A DNA stretch of 64,000 nucleotides from Paenibacillus rhizovicinus (GTDB lineage Bacteria; Bacillota; Bacilli; Paenibacillales; Paenibacillaceae). The translations under genes were made by a program, and so were the position numbers. How positions within the stretch are numbered: position 1 is the first letter of the stretch; each line of letters begins with the position of its first letter. Where the stretch lies: positions 124,001 through 188,000 of the forward strand of contig NZ_CP048288.1 of NCBI RefSeq assembly GCF_010365285.1, read 5' to 3'. Shown here piece after piece: positions 40,396-48,825 of the stretch. A model generated the notes under the pieces. That model saw only the letters and a list, made by a program, of their open reading frames with translations, ran no database searches and was not told the origin of the DNA.

Positions 40396-40775
40396 TGAGC
40401 GATATTGATCACGAATATACCGACAATCTCGTATGCCCATTTTGTGGCCATGAGGACACAGAAAGTCAGGAAACGTCGCCAGGCGACGAAGACCTCGGCT
40501 TGATTGAATGCAGCAATTGCGAGAAGTGTTACTACGGTACTCGAAACATCAGGGTCAGTTACTCGACTGAGAAAGCCACCTACGATACATGCAAGGGCTG
40601 CGGGGCAGAAGACGTTCCGGTAGAAAACCTGCATTCAAGCATTGGCAAATATGAGGGGCTATGCTTAACGTGCGGGCCAAAAGAGAAGCACCGGCTAGAA
40701 GTGGAGTATATCAAGAAATTTACCGCCGAAACCGGACAGGAGGCTCTTGATGATGTCTGCAGTAAGACTGACTGA
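40395..40775 (+). CDS. Zinc-ribbon protein, 126 aa
   Basis: Four CxxC pairs: VCPFCGHED, IECSNCEKCYYG, KGCGAED and LCLTCGPKEK, arranged as two zinc ribbons. Such proteins often bind nucleic acid or other proteins. Starts on the previous stop codon. No enzyme motif. Confidence 0.7.
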   Translation: MSDIDHEYTDNLVCPFCGHEDTESQETSPGDEDLGLIECSNCEKCYYGTRNIRVSYSTEKATYDTCKGCGAEDVPVENLHSSIGKYEGLCLTCGPKEKHRLEVEYIKKFTAETGQEALDDVCSKTD

Positions 40776-41226
40776 ACTTTCGCTCAGCGGCTACATCAAT
40801 GACTTGGAGCCGGACCTACCTGGCGTATTCTCAAGCGAATACGGATGGATCTCCCCGGCAGGCGATTGGTACTCCTGCGGATTTGGCGGCCATGATGTAA
40901 AGTCCCGCATGCTTGCCGCCCACTTGAAACTCGACAAGGAGATCGCCGAGTTCACGGAGCGGATAGAAGAGGGGACTCCCTGGGGGCAGATGCGCAAAGC
41001 CGGCCTCGGTCCGAAAGATCCCTATATCCACGCTCGTGAGTTTCTAGTGGAATCCGGATGGGTTCGTGTGCATGATGAGGACAATTGCGGCTATCTAACC
41101 GCAGTGTGTAAGGCACAAATGAATGAGCTGCAGGTCCAAACTTTTGGATGGATGCTGAAGCAATTCAGGTATTTATTGGACACGGAGGTTACGTTTGATG
41201 GATATAAACTTGCATTCAAGGTTTAA
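40750..41226 (+). CDS. WYSCGF-family protein, 158 aa
   Basis: AGGAGG at 40738-40743 fixes ATG 40750 (26-base overlap with the previous gene). FSSEYGWISPAGDWYSCGFGGHDVKSRML and FLVESGWVRVHDEDNCGYLTAVCKAQMNELQVQTFGWMLKQ repeat the C-terminal domain of the 39115 gene: it appears to be that domain alone. The conserved Cys and His could form a metal site. Function unknown. Confidence 0.7.
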   Translation: MMSAVRLTELSLSGYINDLEPDLPGVFSSEYGWISPAGDWYSCGFGGHDVKSRMLAAHLKLDKEIAEFTERIEEGTPWGQMRKAGLGPKDPYIHAREFLVESGWVRVHDEDNCGYLTAVCKAQMNELQVQTFGWMLKQFRYLLDTEVTFDGYKLAFKV

Positions 41227-41635
41227 GAATACAAATACCGGATTAAATGGTACTCTCTGTCCGAACGGGGAGTTTATCCCTTGCGAGTATGGATGCCATG
41301 AAGCTGATGCCAATGTATACCGGCTATATGCCGTCGCAGCGAAGCTAGGGCTGCGTTCTAGGCGTTCGCTGGAAGAATCCATGTATGAGTTCGTCAAACG
41401 CATGGGGTTCGTTACAATGGGCAGCAGGGGCCCTGACAAGGAGGTCTTCTCTCATTTGCGTATTGAAGGTGCCGAGAAGATGTCCATGAATCAGGTCGAA
41501 TGGTTTGTAACGCATTTCAAGGAGCTGGACGAGATCCAGCGCCAGTTCCTATTGGATTACTGGAGGGAGGTGAACATTCTTGTCGAGATACCAGGAGAAG
41601 AAGGACCTGTTGCAGGCGATCAAAAAGAAGTATGA
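41198..41635 (+). CDS. WYSCGF-family protein, degenerate, 145 aa
   Basis: ATG 41198 after CGGAGG. LCPNGEFIPCEYGCHEADANVYRLYAVAA and FVKRMGFVTMG match the WYSCGF domain with changes (IPCEYGCH for YSCGFGGH). Third member of the cluster, probably by tandem duplication. Overlaps the next gene by 56 bases. Confidence 0.65.
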   Translation: MDINLHSRFKNTNTGLNGTLCPNGEFIPCEYGCHEADANVYRLYAVAAKLGLRSRRSLEESMYEFVKRMGFVTMGSRGPDKEVFSHLRIEGAEKMSMNQVEWFVTHFKELDEIQRQFLLDYWREVNILVEIPGEEGPVAGDQKEV

Positions 41636-41969
41636 TCTTCGGTTGATGCTCACTGGCTGCCTTGATGTCCATGATTTCATGGTTGTCCATGGTAATGCAG
41701 TGCAGTCGCTCCACAAGCTGGAGCAGGAGAAAGAAGGCTCCGACCGCCACGAGTGGATTCAATTCCATATGAGCATCGTTGAACAGGCAATTGATACATT
41801 GCCTGAATGGGCAGAGCGTCGCCTGACAGTTGAGGCGTTAACCGAGAGGCAGATGCATAACCGTTCATTGATGGAGGACGAGAAGCAGCCGGAACGTGTC
41901 CGTCGGGCGGCTGAGCAGCGATACGGCAGCATAACCAAAGAACTGGAGGCAATCGCCCATGGTCAATGA
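41580..41969 (+). CDS. Hypothetical 129-aa helical protein
   Basis: TTG 41580 with the strong site GGAGGGAGGTGAAC. A helical, charged protein (MSRYQEKKDLLQAIKKKYDL, RRAAEQRYGSITKELEAIAHG). Family unknown; overlaps the next gene. Confidence 0.65.
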   Translation: MSRYQEKKDLLQAIKKKYDLRLMLTGCLDVHDFMVVHGNAVQSLHKLEQEKEGSDRHEWIQFHMSIVEQAIDTLPEWAERRLTVEALTERQMHNRSLMEDEKQPERVRRAAEQRYGSITKELEAIAHGQ

Positions 41970-42357
41970 CATGAAGAGTATCTCTCAATCGATCAAATAC
42001 CGTATGCCGTGCGCTGATGACGATCCTCGTAACGAGTATCGAGTCATTAGCCAGAAGCTATCCCCGGATCTGAGGGGAAAGGGTTTCTATTGGTTATTTA
42101 AGTCTGACCTTCCGCCGACCATTTCAGAGCTGTTCCTCGGCAGCTTGCGTCTGATGGTGCATGAAACATGCGATCTAAATCGAATTGCAGAGGCCATTAA
42201 TAAAGTTCCACGTTACATGGACGCTCGAGCGGTCGCACTAGACATGACTATTTATTTGAAAGGCACGTCATCGAACGGAGCTCCTCGGCTTCAGACTAGT
42301 TTCCACTGCTTCAAAGAGTGGGACAAGGACGGTAACGAAGTAGAAATCATCATCTAA
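41959..42357 (+). CDS. Hypothetical 132-aa protein
   Basis: ATG 41959 inside the end of the previous gene (site CTGGAGGC). Alpha/beta: KGFYWLFKSDLPPTISELFLGSLRLMVHE. Two cysteines only. Not recognised. Confidence 0.65.
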   Translation: MVNDMKSISQSIKYRMPCADDDPRNEYRVISQKLSPDLRGKGFYWLFKSDLPPTISELFLGSLRLMVHETCDLNRIAEAINKVPRYMDARAVALDMTIYLKGTSSNGAPRLQTSFHCFKEWDKDGNEVEIII

Positions 42358-42371
42358 CATTGGAGGCCACC

Positions 42372-43196
42372 ATGACTGAAGAGAAAAAACCATATGAGCC
42401 ATACACGCTCAGTATTCCTCAGCGCACCGAGCAGGATTTGCAGATCGTGACCATGACGGCCGACCAGGAGGCGCTGGCAAATAAAAGCCTGAAGGATATT
42501 TACGGCTCTGTCGGCCATCTTCATCAATTGCTCAAAGAGGGCAAGCTCACATACGAAATGCGCAACACGCTGATGAGTCTGATTGAATCTTATGTCTCTG
42601 AACTCGGCGAGCCGTTGGAGTATGCTGGTACCTTGAAAGCAGAACAGGAAAAGCGCTATAAGGATATCCGCCGGGCGAACGGCGAGATTCACCGCCTCCG
42701 GGAGCAGCTTGGCTCCAGTAAGCCAATAGACGGCCTGGACGAGCAGCTGGGGGTGCTGCATGATACCGTTCGAGACTGGTGGAACAACCATGGATTCTGT
42801 TACGTCTCTGAGGACTCCTTCACTCAATACGGCTATAAGGTGAAGTTCGGCTTCATGCTCAGCTCGATGGAACGACGGAGCTTCACCAAGACGCCAGTAA
42901 GCGATGAGCAGGATCATCGCAACAGGCTGCAGGAGCTGAAAGATGCCGGCTTCGAAATCTACATGGACGACGACGGCCGGGATCCGCAGCTTATCGACAA
43001 CGATAATAATCGCCAGTTGCTCGAACAGCTGATCAAAAGCAGATTTCCATCGGCACAGATCACCAGCATCCAGAGTTGGAAGGCAAATCGAAGGGACTGC
43101 TTCGTGGTCCGGTACATGGACGTGACCATTCGGGATTATCAGGACGTTCCGGCGGCCGAGTCCGAGTCCGAAGAAGGCCAATCCGATGGACAGTAA
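42372..43196 (+). CDS. Hypothetical 274-aa protein
   Basis: TTGGAGG fixes ATG 42372. Helical first half with LHQLLKEGKLTYEMRNTLMSLIESYVSELG; second half alpha/beta with DTVRDWWNNHGFCYVSEDSFTQYGYKVKFGFMLSSME and ESESEEGQSDG tail. Family unknown. Confidence 0.7.
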   Translation: MTEEKKPYEPYTLSIPQRTEQDLQIVTMTADQEALANKSLKDIYGSVGHLHQLLKEGKLTYEMRNTLMSLIESYVSELGEPLEYAGTLKAEQEKRYKDIRRANGEIHRLREQLGSSKPIDGLDEQLGVLHDTVRDWWNNHGFCYVSEDSFTQYGYKVKFGFMLSSMERRSFTKTPVSDEQDHRNRLQELKDAGFEIYMDDDGRDPQLIDNDNNRQLLEQLIKSRFPSAQITSIQSWKANRRDCFVVRYMDVTIRDYQDVPAAESESEEGQSDGQ

Positions 43197-43476
43197 ATAC
43201 ATGCAAGTCCGGATGCCGGACGGATCGCTTTGGCAATTTCCTATTGAAGTCGTAGCCACTCATAAGGGAGAAAACGATGATTGCGAAGTGGATTACGTCC
43301 CGGATGCAGTGGAACTGGCCATGAAGGAGTCTGATGACGTTCTTATCAATTGGGCAATCAATGAAATGCATTGGTCCGATCTGGCGCCTCATGCCGAACA
43401 GATCGAGCCGCCAACCACAACCGATTACGAGAGGGCCTGGATGAATAGCGAACCCAAAATCGTTGACTACAATTAG
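43186..43476 (+). CDS. Hypothetical 96-aa acidic protein
   Basis: Overlaps the previous gene by 11 bases. MQVRMPDGSLWQFPIEVVATHKGENDDCEVDYVPDAVELAMKESDDVLINWA: a short beta hairpin then an acidic helix. Not recognised. Confidence 0.65.
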   Translation: MDSKYMQVRMPDGSLWQFPIEVVATHKGENDDCEVDYVPDAVELAMKESDDVLINWAINEMHWSDLAPHAEQIEPPTTTDYERAWMNSEPKIVDYN

Positions 43477-43487
43477 GGGGTAGCGTC

Positions 43488-43733
43488 ATGAAGGTTACAA
43501 TTCTGCGCACCGGGGCTTCCGTTCCGGTGCAAATGAAAATATACGTCGCTGAAACAAATACGATCTGGTATTTGGTACATGAAGGTAACTTGAAGGCTAT
43601 CAACCTGCTAATCGTGCGCAATGACGTACAGGTCCTTTACCAGGATCCAAAATTCTCGATCCCAGACCAGATACTAATGCATGATAGCTATTGGTACACC
43701 AGCGAGTCCGTCATGGAAAACTTTTTATCTTAG
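43488..43733 (+). CDS. Hypothetical 81-aa beta protein
   Basis: Follows TAGGGGGTAGCGTC. MKVTILRTGASVPVQMKIYVAETNTIWYLVHEGNLKAINLLIVRNDVQVLY reads as a small beta barrel. Not recognised. Confidence 0.65.
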   Translation: MKVTILRTGASVPVQMKIYVAETNTIWYLVHEGNLKAINLLIVRNDVQVLYQDPKFSIPDQILMHDSYWYTSESVMENFLS

Positions 43734-43744
43734 GAGGAAATACA

Positions 43745-44089
43745 ATGACCAGCTTTTATTCATCCAATTTCAATTTCAAAGACGAAGCCGGATACGACAA
43801 GCGAGTCGATGAAATGGTCAAGATCATCAACGACAACAATCTTCGCCGGGCAGTATTCGTTTGGGAAAACAAGGTCGTAGAAGTAACCAAGATGAAGGAT
43901 GACGAGTTCTCGATCGATCCAGGTCCGGAGGATGAATCTGACGTCATGGAGTTCCTCGGAAAGCAACAATGCGATGAATGTAAGACCTGGCACGACACAC
44001 TCACGCAAGTGGATCTGCCACGGGTGCGTGGAACATCAGGCAGGACTGTTGATCTCTGCAAGAAATGCACGACGGACAAGTTATGCTGA
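43745..44089 (+). CDS. Hypothetical 114-aa protein with CxxC pairs
   Basis: TTAGGAGGAAATACA sets ATG 43745. Residues 75-112 hold QQCDECKTWHD and DLCKKCTTDKLC: two CxxC motifs for one zinc site at the C-terminus. The N-terminal part is alpha/beta. Not recognised. Overlaps the next start. Confidence 0.65.
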   Translation: MTSFYSSNFNFKDEAGYDKRVDEMVKIINDNNLRRAVFVWENKVVEVTKMKDDEFSIDPGPEDESDVMEFLGKQQCDECKTWHDTLTQVDLPRVRGTSGRTVDLCKKCTTDKLC

Positions 44090-44322
44090 CCGGTGAAAAA
44101 TGTCGGCTGGCCGTGTCGAAGGTGACAGGGATCCCGGAGGGATCCCTGATCATTCAGGAAGATTACGGCAAGGACGGTGCGGCTATTCAAGACGAGAGCT
44201 CTAACGAATATTACGTCGAGCCGACGAATCAAATCAAGGATTACACACCTGCGCAGCTGCAGAGCATTGAGATCCTTGGCGAGCATGAAGGCCGAACAGT
44301 CTACAAGGAGAAGATTTCATGA
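44083..44322 (+). CDS. Hypothetical 79-aa protein
   Basis: ATG 44083 overlaps the preceding stop; ATG 44065 is an alternative six codons upstream. MLTGEKCRLAVSKVTGIPEGSLIIQEDYG with an acidic middle. Not recognised. ATGA overlap with the next gene. Confidence 0.6.
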   Translation: MLTGEKCRLAVSKVTGIPEGSLIIQEDYGKDGAAIQDESSNEYYVEPTNQIKDYTPAQLQSIEILGEHEGRTVYKEKIS

Positions 44323-44465
44323 TCAAAACAACGATCACAGTTGAGGTCACTCATCATTCTTATAACGCAGCCTGGCTGGAGCGCCAGATCCAGGAGACTC
44401 TGCATCGCTTGGACGATGTAAAAGAAGTCAAAACGAAAACCGTCGAGCACAAGCCGGCAAATTAA
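44319..44465 (+). CDS. Small 48-aa protein
   Basis: ACAAGGAGAAGATTTC precedes ATG 44319, overlapping the previous stop. Translation starts MIKTTITVEVTHHSYNAAW and continues as one amphipathic helix ending HKPAN. Probably a beta-strand/helix micro-domain. Function unknown. Confidence 0.6.
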   Translation: MIKTTITVEVTHHSYNAAWLERQIQETLHRLDDVKEVKTKTVEHKPAN

Positions 44466-44484
44466 CTGCGAGGAGCTTATCAAG

Positions 44485-44766
44485 ATGGGAATGCAAAAGA
44501 AATTGGAAGCGGCGAGACATGAAGGGTACCTTGCAGGGCTGAAATCTGGAGCTGCTCAGAAAGAGCTGCAGAAATCTTTCCTTGATGGTATCAAGGTGGG
44601 AGCCGATGCTGCCAATGAAGTTTGGTCATCTGCGATTCAGAACACGCACGGCGTGGGCACGAAAACGATCCAGAAAATCTATGCCCAGGCCGAACAAGAG
44701 CATCAGCAACGGAAAGTCGAGCGAAAAATGCTTGCCTCCGACCAGCCTGAAGAAGTTGTGGCGTAA
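44485..44766 (+). CDS. Hypothetical 93-aa helical protein
   Basis: GCGAGGAGC upstream of ATG. MGMQKKLEAARHEGYLAGLKSGA, then a charged coil (AQAEQEHQQRKVERKML). Stop shares a base with the next ATG. Not recognised. Confidence 0.65.
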   Translation: MGMQKKLEAARHEGYLAGLKSGAAQKELQKSFLDGIKVGADAANEVWSSAIQNTHGVGTKTIQKIYAQAEQEHQQRKVERKMLASDQPEEVVA

Positions 44767-44927
44767 TGAACAAAGTGGAGCAAGATCTGGCCCTTGTCTT
44801 GGGCATGATCCAGCAGCTATTGGACCGTGAAATGACAGAGGCTGAAGTCGCTTTAGCCACCATTTCATTTAAGTCAGGCGTTCAAACAGGACTGGAGTGG
44901 GAACCGAATCCAAATCGAAATAATTAA
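44766..44927 (+). CDS. Small 53-aa helical protein
   Basis: TAATG overlap. MNKVEQDLALVLGMIQQLLD then SGVQTGLEWEPNPNRNN: one long helix and a short polar tail. Coupled to the gene before; function unknown. Confidence 0.6.
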   Translation: MNKVEQDLALVLGMIQQLLDREMTEAEVALATISFKSGVQTGLEWEPNPNRNN

Positions 44928-45016
44928 CGGCATTAAATACCTTATTTTTCCATACATGGACATATGTACAAAATACATCTTTTGTGCAGTAGTGCGGTAA
45001 AGCGTTAACTTATGAA

Positions 45017-45304
45017 ATGAGTTCTTTCATTATGCCACATGTGGCCGCTGTAATGCAAGGGGATGGTGTTCGGTATGATCGCTACAACCGAATGCTTTAC
45101 CATCCGGATTACCATCCGAATCAAGGCAAGCCATATACCACTAAGGAAAATGCGTATCTGTGCAAGCATTATATCCGTGGCCAGGTTAAAACTTTAGCTT
45201 TGGATATGGGACGCACTGAGCATTCGATCCGCCAACACGTCAACGAATTGCGGCGCCTTGGCCAGTTCGATCATTACAAGTCGATGGTATTCAAGGACGA
45301 ATAA
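45017..45304 (+). CDS. Myb/SANT-like DNA-binding protein, 95 aa
   Basis: GKPYTTKENAYLCKHYIRGQVKTLALDMGRTEHSIRQHVNELRRLGQF is a Myb/SANT-type three-helix fold with the LGRT-x-x-(S/A)-(I/V) turn common in phage proteins. A paralogous region starts the gene at 50144. No ribosome site is visible before ATG 45017, so the start is uncertain (ATG 45053 also in frame). A palindromic CCCTATATAGGG and A/T tract follow the stop. Confidence 0.65.
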   Translation: MSSFIMPHVAAVMQGDGVRYDRYNRMLYHPDYHPNQGKPYTTKENAYLCKHYIRGQVKTLALDMGRTEHSIRQHVNELRRLGQFDHYKSMVFKDE

Positions 45305-45403
45305 ATCCCTATATAGGGGCGAAATTTTCAAAAAAAATTTTTCGGGGTTTTGCATTATCGAACCTGTATTCCATTTCAATATACATAAGGAGGATTCGCT
45401 GTA

Positions 45404-45487
45404 ATGCAATACGTCACCACCATTATCATTGCTGCTCTTTATATTTGGGCCAAGTATTACAAGCGCAAGCACTTGCGGAGCTTCTAG
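45404..45487 (+). CDS. 27-aa membrane peptide
   Basis: AAGGAGGATTCGCTGTA gives a strong site before ATG 45404. The peptide begins MQYVTTIIIAALYIWAKYY and ends in basic residues: one membrane helix with an inner basic end. Its stop (TAG) shares a base with the next GTG, suggesting it is translated. Function unknown. Confidence 0.55.
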   Translation: MQYVTTIIIAALYIWAKYYKRKHLRSF

Positions 45488-45735
45488 TGGATCTCACGAT
45501 CGCATACTTGATTCGAACTGAACAATGGCCTGAGCCCCCGTTCCCCGGATGGCGGCGACAATGGCTGTGCTGCAAGGTTTGCGGATACCTACAGTATTAC
45601 GATTATATCCCCTACTCGCTGCAGAATCCTATTATGTGGAGTGCGTGCGGCCATGATCTCAAAACGCAAATGCACCGTCTTTCCGATCCGCCGCTACAAC
45701 TAAACCCGAAACCAGAAAGGAACGACCATGGATAA
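45487..45735 (+). CDS. Hypothetical 82-aa Cys protein
   Basis: GTG 45487 (TAGTG overlap, site GCGGAGC). WLCCKVCGYLQYYDYIPYS, then a second cysteine CGHD: a possible zinc site; the C-terminal end is proline-rich. Not recognised. Confidence 0.6.
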   Translation: MDLTIAYLIRTEQWPEPPFPGWRRQWLCCKVCGYLQYYDYIPYSLQNPIMWSACGHDLKTQMHRLSDPPLQLNPKPERNDHG

Positions 45736-46309
45736 AGAAAAAAAAGAAATCGGAAACGTGATCAACGGGCTCTTCGGCGCCTTTGAAGCCGAGTCGGACG
45801 CAAAGAATGCGGACTGGATCCGCAGCGTTACGCAGGAATATCATTACCTGGACCTAAACAATCCGGAGAAATTTTCTCTGCTGCTTACGATGGCCGTTCG
45901 AGACAAAGCTGATGCTTTGATGCGCCATGCCCTCCCCTCTATCGTGCCGGCGGACCTGAACCGTAAACTCAAGCACAAGGTGGAGTTCGCCTTCCTTCAT
46001 TACGATTTCATTGCCCGTCATCTGAAAAGCATCATTCTGAAGTTCGAAGGCCACGGCTGCTCCACAGACAAGACCCGTTGGCTGATCGACAGCTATGTGA
46101 AATACATTATTAGTGGCGATCTGCCCCTAATTGAGGAGAAGAAATACTGGCATCCGGCCTGCGGCGAAGTCGCCGACTGGATGGCATGGATCGATACGAT
46201 GGGCGATCTCTATTACGGAAACGTTGAGCGGTATGCGCTTGCCAAGATCAAAGTCTTCAATAGCTATGCGTATAAATGGACAGAATCCGGAGGCGATTCG
46301 AATGAATGA
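45728..46309 (+). CDS. Hypothetical 193-aa protein
   Basis: ATG 45728 after GAAAGGAACGACC, overlapping the previous gene. MDKEKKEIGNVINGLFGAFEAE; helical with an aromatic HYDFIARHLKSIILKFEGHGCSTDKTRWLIDSYVKYII middle. Not recognised. Confidence 0.65.
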   Translation: MDKEKKEIGNVINGLFGAFEAESDAKNADWIRSVTQEYHYLDLNNPEKFSLLLTMAVRDKADALMRHALPSIVPADLNRKLKHKVEFAFLHYDFIARHLKSIILKFEGHGCSTDKTRWLIDSYVKYIISGDLPLIEEKKYWHPACGEVADWMAWIDTMGDLYYGNVERYALAKIKVFNSYAYKWTESGGDSNE

Positions 46310-46901
46310 CACAGCGATGATCAGAACGTTTGGTGAGTACCACAAAAAGTGGAGTGCTGGCGCCACGATGCTGATTGCACCACATGACGTGGACACTCGG
46401 GATCACAACGAATTCGGCATTATTGATGGCCGGCACTGGCGTCCTCTCTCCTTTTCCCCTGCTCTTCAGGATCTGACTGGTACCTTTGTTCGCTCGCAAA
46501 TCCTGGAGTATTGCAGCGAGCGGTCTATTAAGCTGACCGAGGAACAAATCGTTTCAACTGTCGAAATCGTTCAATATTGGCTGACAGATGCGATCAGTAA
46601 TTCTATCGACAATGCCATCGATAATCTGGAATTGGACCGTGAGCTCGTAATCCTGAATGCCTGGGGCGGTAAGAACGAAGGCGGTGATCTGGAGCTCCTC
46701 ACCACCGACGTAAGCGAAATACCGAACGGCACCTGCGAGCTCGAGATTGTCAAGGGCTTTATCGTCAGCGGCGGCGCTGATATCCGGGATTGGGTCGAGG
46801 ATAATCTCAAAGAATTCTATGAAGACAAAGATGAGCTGAATGCTGCCCTCGTTGAGCATAATCTCACCCACCTGGTTAATGACCAAAGTGAAGGAGCGTA
46901 A
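46302..46901 (+). CDS. Hypothetical 199-aa acidic protein
   Basis: ATG 46302 overlaps the previous stop (site GGAGGCG). Soluble alpha/beta; VEIVQYWLTDAISNSIDNAIDNLELDRELVILNAWGGKNEGGDLELL, then an acidic helical tail. Not recognised. Confidence 0.65.
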   Translation: MNDTAMIRTFGEYHKKWSAGATMLIAPHDVDTRDHNEFGIIDGRHWRPLSFSPALQDLTGTFVRSQILEYCSERSIKLTEEQIVSTVEIVQYWLTDAISNSIDNAIDNLELDRELVILNAWGGKNEGGDLELLTTDVSEIPNGTCELEIVKGFIVSGGADIRDWVEDNLKEFYEDKDELNAALVEHNLTHLVNDQSEGA

Positions 46902-46906
46902 TAAAC

Positions 46907-47338
46907 ATGGATCCACTTGTAGGAATGATGGTTGATATGATGATTGCGGGGAACCAAGAGGCAGCCGCCATCTACGATAGCATCACCGGCATTGATGAAA
47001 TGTCAGACGTGCCAATGAGCAATGAAGTGCTGAGCCTCATTTACGTGCCATGCGACGTGAAAACGATCGGATCTGATTACTATCTGATCCACGAAGGAAA
47101 AGTCGTTTACATGGGCCACATTGATAACGAAGGGTTGGTGGACACGGTAATCAAAGATATTACCACGCTGCCCGAATTTATCAATGTCGGGATCGCCGCT
47201 AAGCTCAATGATCGAGCGAAATTGGGAGAGTTCCTTTCCAATGAAGAGACACTGCTCAAGATCATGAGCCAGCAGCAGCTCGGACTGCAGTATCTCGAGG
47301 AGAATCACGGTCCGATCGACTCTCGGAAGGTTAACTAG
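46907..47338 (+). CDS. Hypothetical 143-aa protein
   Basis: AAGGAGCG before the start. MDPLVGMMVDMMIAGNQEAAAIYDS; a helix and then small beta parts (YYLIHEGKVVYMGHI). Not recognised. Confidence 0.65.
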   Translation: MDPLVGMMVDMMIAGNQEAAAIYDSITGIDEMSDVPMSNEVLSLIYVPCDVKTIGSDYYLIHEGKVVYMGHIDNEGLVDTVIKDITTLPEFINVGIAAKLNDRAKLGEFLSNEETLLKIMSQQQLGLQYLEENHGPIDSRKVN

Positions 47339-47345
47339 GTGTCCA

Positions 47346-47813
47346 ATGGGATATGTATGCCTGAATGATTTCCATAAGGTTCGTACCGACGGTCGTGCAA
47401 TGCGCCGTCGGGCGGCCCATCTGGACGCCGGCGATCGCTACGAGTTCCGTGAATCCTTGCACGGCTTCATTTATGAGGTCGTCGATCACGAGAGGATGGT
47501 CTTCTATCGTCAGGATCGCCCTGTATTCAATCAAGGGGATCTGTTTGAGGGGTTCCTCCCTTTCATGTGCGACTACTGCAAGCAAGTGGTCTACAGTACC
47601 TACTTGGTGCCCTATCGCCTGAAATTTGAAATGCTCACCCGACCGTTTACCGATAGGCCTGAATGGAAGAGTAGCTACTTGGATATCAAGTTCTCCTGCT
47701 GTAATGCATGTCATAATGGCCCGCTGCCCATTCCGGAGAAGCTGATCGGCCATCATTTGACGGAGCTGCAGCAAGACGGCCGAGCAATCTTTACCCAAAA
47801 ACGAAAACTGTGA
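47346..47813 (+). CDS. Hypothetical 155-aa Cys-rich protein
   Basis: TAGGTG before ATG 47346. FMCDYCKQVVYSTYLVPYR and FSCCNACHNGPLPI provide four Cys for one zinc site; basic N-terminus. Not recognised. The chance palindrome-like sequence at 47699 is coding and rejected as an operator. Confidence 0.65.
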   Translation: MGYVCLNDFHKVRTDGRAMRRRAAHLDAGDRYEFRESLHGFIYEVVDHERMVFYRQDRPVFNQGDLFEGFLPFMCDYCKQVVYSTYLVPYRLKFEMLTRPFTDRPEWKSSYLDIKFSCCNACHNGPLPIPEKLIGHHLTELQQDGRAIFTQKRKL

Positions 47814-47823
47814 GGTGGCTTTT

Positions 47824-48090
47824 ATGAGTAGTAAGCGCAACAGGATTTTGACGATTATCACCCAGGGCTGTTTGGACCCGATTACCGCATTAGACGTTAA
47901 GACCGACAACATCATGTACGTTTATGGCGGCCGCAGCGAATTTGACGACATGCTGAGTGAGATTGAAGATTTCTTCGATGTAGACGTTTCTCTTCCGGAG
48001 GACGAGGATATCGGTGAAATGACCGTTCAGAAATTTGTGGACACTGTGCTCCATCTTCTTGGAGGCGAAGACGAGGAGGTTGCAAGCTGA
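47824..48090 (+). CDS. Acyl-carrier-protein-like small protein, 88 aa
   Basis: ATG 47824 after GAGGTGGC. The order RILTIITQGCLDPITALDVKTDNIMYVYGGRSEFDDMLSEIEDFFDVDVSLPEDEDIGEMTVQKFVDTVLHLL follows the four-helix pattern of acyl carrier proteins (EEFDIEIP, then TVxDxIDYI), and size and acidity fit. The phosphopantetheine Ser (DSL) is not placed securely: SE follows GGR one position later. Either an ACP or an ACP-fold protein without the arm. Confidence 0.45.
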   Translation: MSSKRNRILTIITQGCLDPITALDVKTDNIMYVYGGRSEFDDMLSEIEDFFDVDVSLPEDEDIGEMTVQKFVDTVLHLLGGEDEEVAS

Positions 48091-48371
48091 TGGGATTCAC
48101 GATCACGAAGGACAACATCCATACGGAGCCGGATGAAAAGCAGTGGGATAAGACCGGAAAGAGATTCAAATGCATCTGTGTCGATGAAGCTAAGAGCTAT
48201 GCCGAAGGGCAGCATAAATTTAGGCTCCTCGATGACGACCGCAATGTTTATTTATACGGCAAGTCCGACGATGACAACTGCTTTTGTCCGCTGGACTGGT
48301 CGCAGCCGCTGTGGGGCACCACAGAGATTCAATATTATGACGAGCAGACAAGGGAATACAAAACGCTCTAG
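48090..48371 (+). CDS. Hypothetical 93-aa acidic protein
   Basis: Coupled TGATG overlap. MGFTITKDNIHTEPDEKQWDK; beta-rich C-terminus with CFCPLDWSQPLWGTTEIQYYDEQ. Two cysteines. Not recognised. Confidence 0.65.
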   Translation: MGFTITKDNIHTEPDEKQWDKTGKRFKCICVDEAKSYAEGQHKFRLLDDDRNVYLYGKSDDDNCFCPLDWSQPLWGTTEIQYYDEQTREYKTL

Positions 48372-48386
48372 GAAGGAAGAAGCGAA

Positions 48387-48815
48387 ATGATGCGAGGCAT
48401 GATCATCACGCATAACGACGGAACTCCGGATCTTGAAATGGAGATCAGCAAGGCCAATCTGGTTAGATCCAGCGAGCGTGGATTTGTTTACATGGAGGAA
48501 ATGGCCGATGGCAAGTGGCGCCTCACATATACTGATAAGGCAATCAGTGATTTCTCTAAGATCGCAGCCTTCCGAATGATTCGTCGGGGCGGCATAGTGG
48601 AAATGCCTGAAGAGCCCTTCCATATCAAGACGTACCGGGATCTCTTGATTGCACTTTCGGATCTCGATCCGACCGATCTGGACCGGCCCTTGCGCTTGTA
48701 CGAGGCGGCTGATGAGATGAACCTCTTCACCGTTGAGACGACAATTGAACGTGACGGCAGCGGCGATCCATTCCTCGATCTTAATTTTCTGGATTCTGAT
48801 TACATCGATAGATAG
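48387..48815 (+). CDS. Hypothetical 142-aa protein
   Basis: AGGAAGGAAG before ATG-ATG 48387. N-terminal beta strands then KTYRDLLIALSDLDPTDLDRPLRLYEAADEMNLFTVETTI: an alpha/beta fold with a pattern seen in phage accessory proteins that hold a DLDRPL segment. Not recognised. Confidence 0.65.
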   Translation: MMRGMIITHNDGTPDLEMEISKANLVRSSERGFVYMEEMADGKWRLTYTDKAISDFSKIAAFRMIRRGGIVEMPEEPFHIKTYRDLLIALSDLDPTDLDRPLRLYEAADEMNLFTVETTIERDGSGDPFLDLNFLDSDYIDR

Positions 48816-48825
48816 GAGAATCGTT

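Noticed and set aside
47699..47712. TGTAATGCATGTCA, palindrome-like
   Set aside because: Lies inside a coding CCNACHN segment with no promoter near; best explained by codons.
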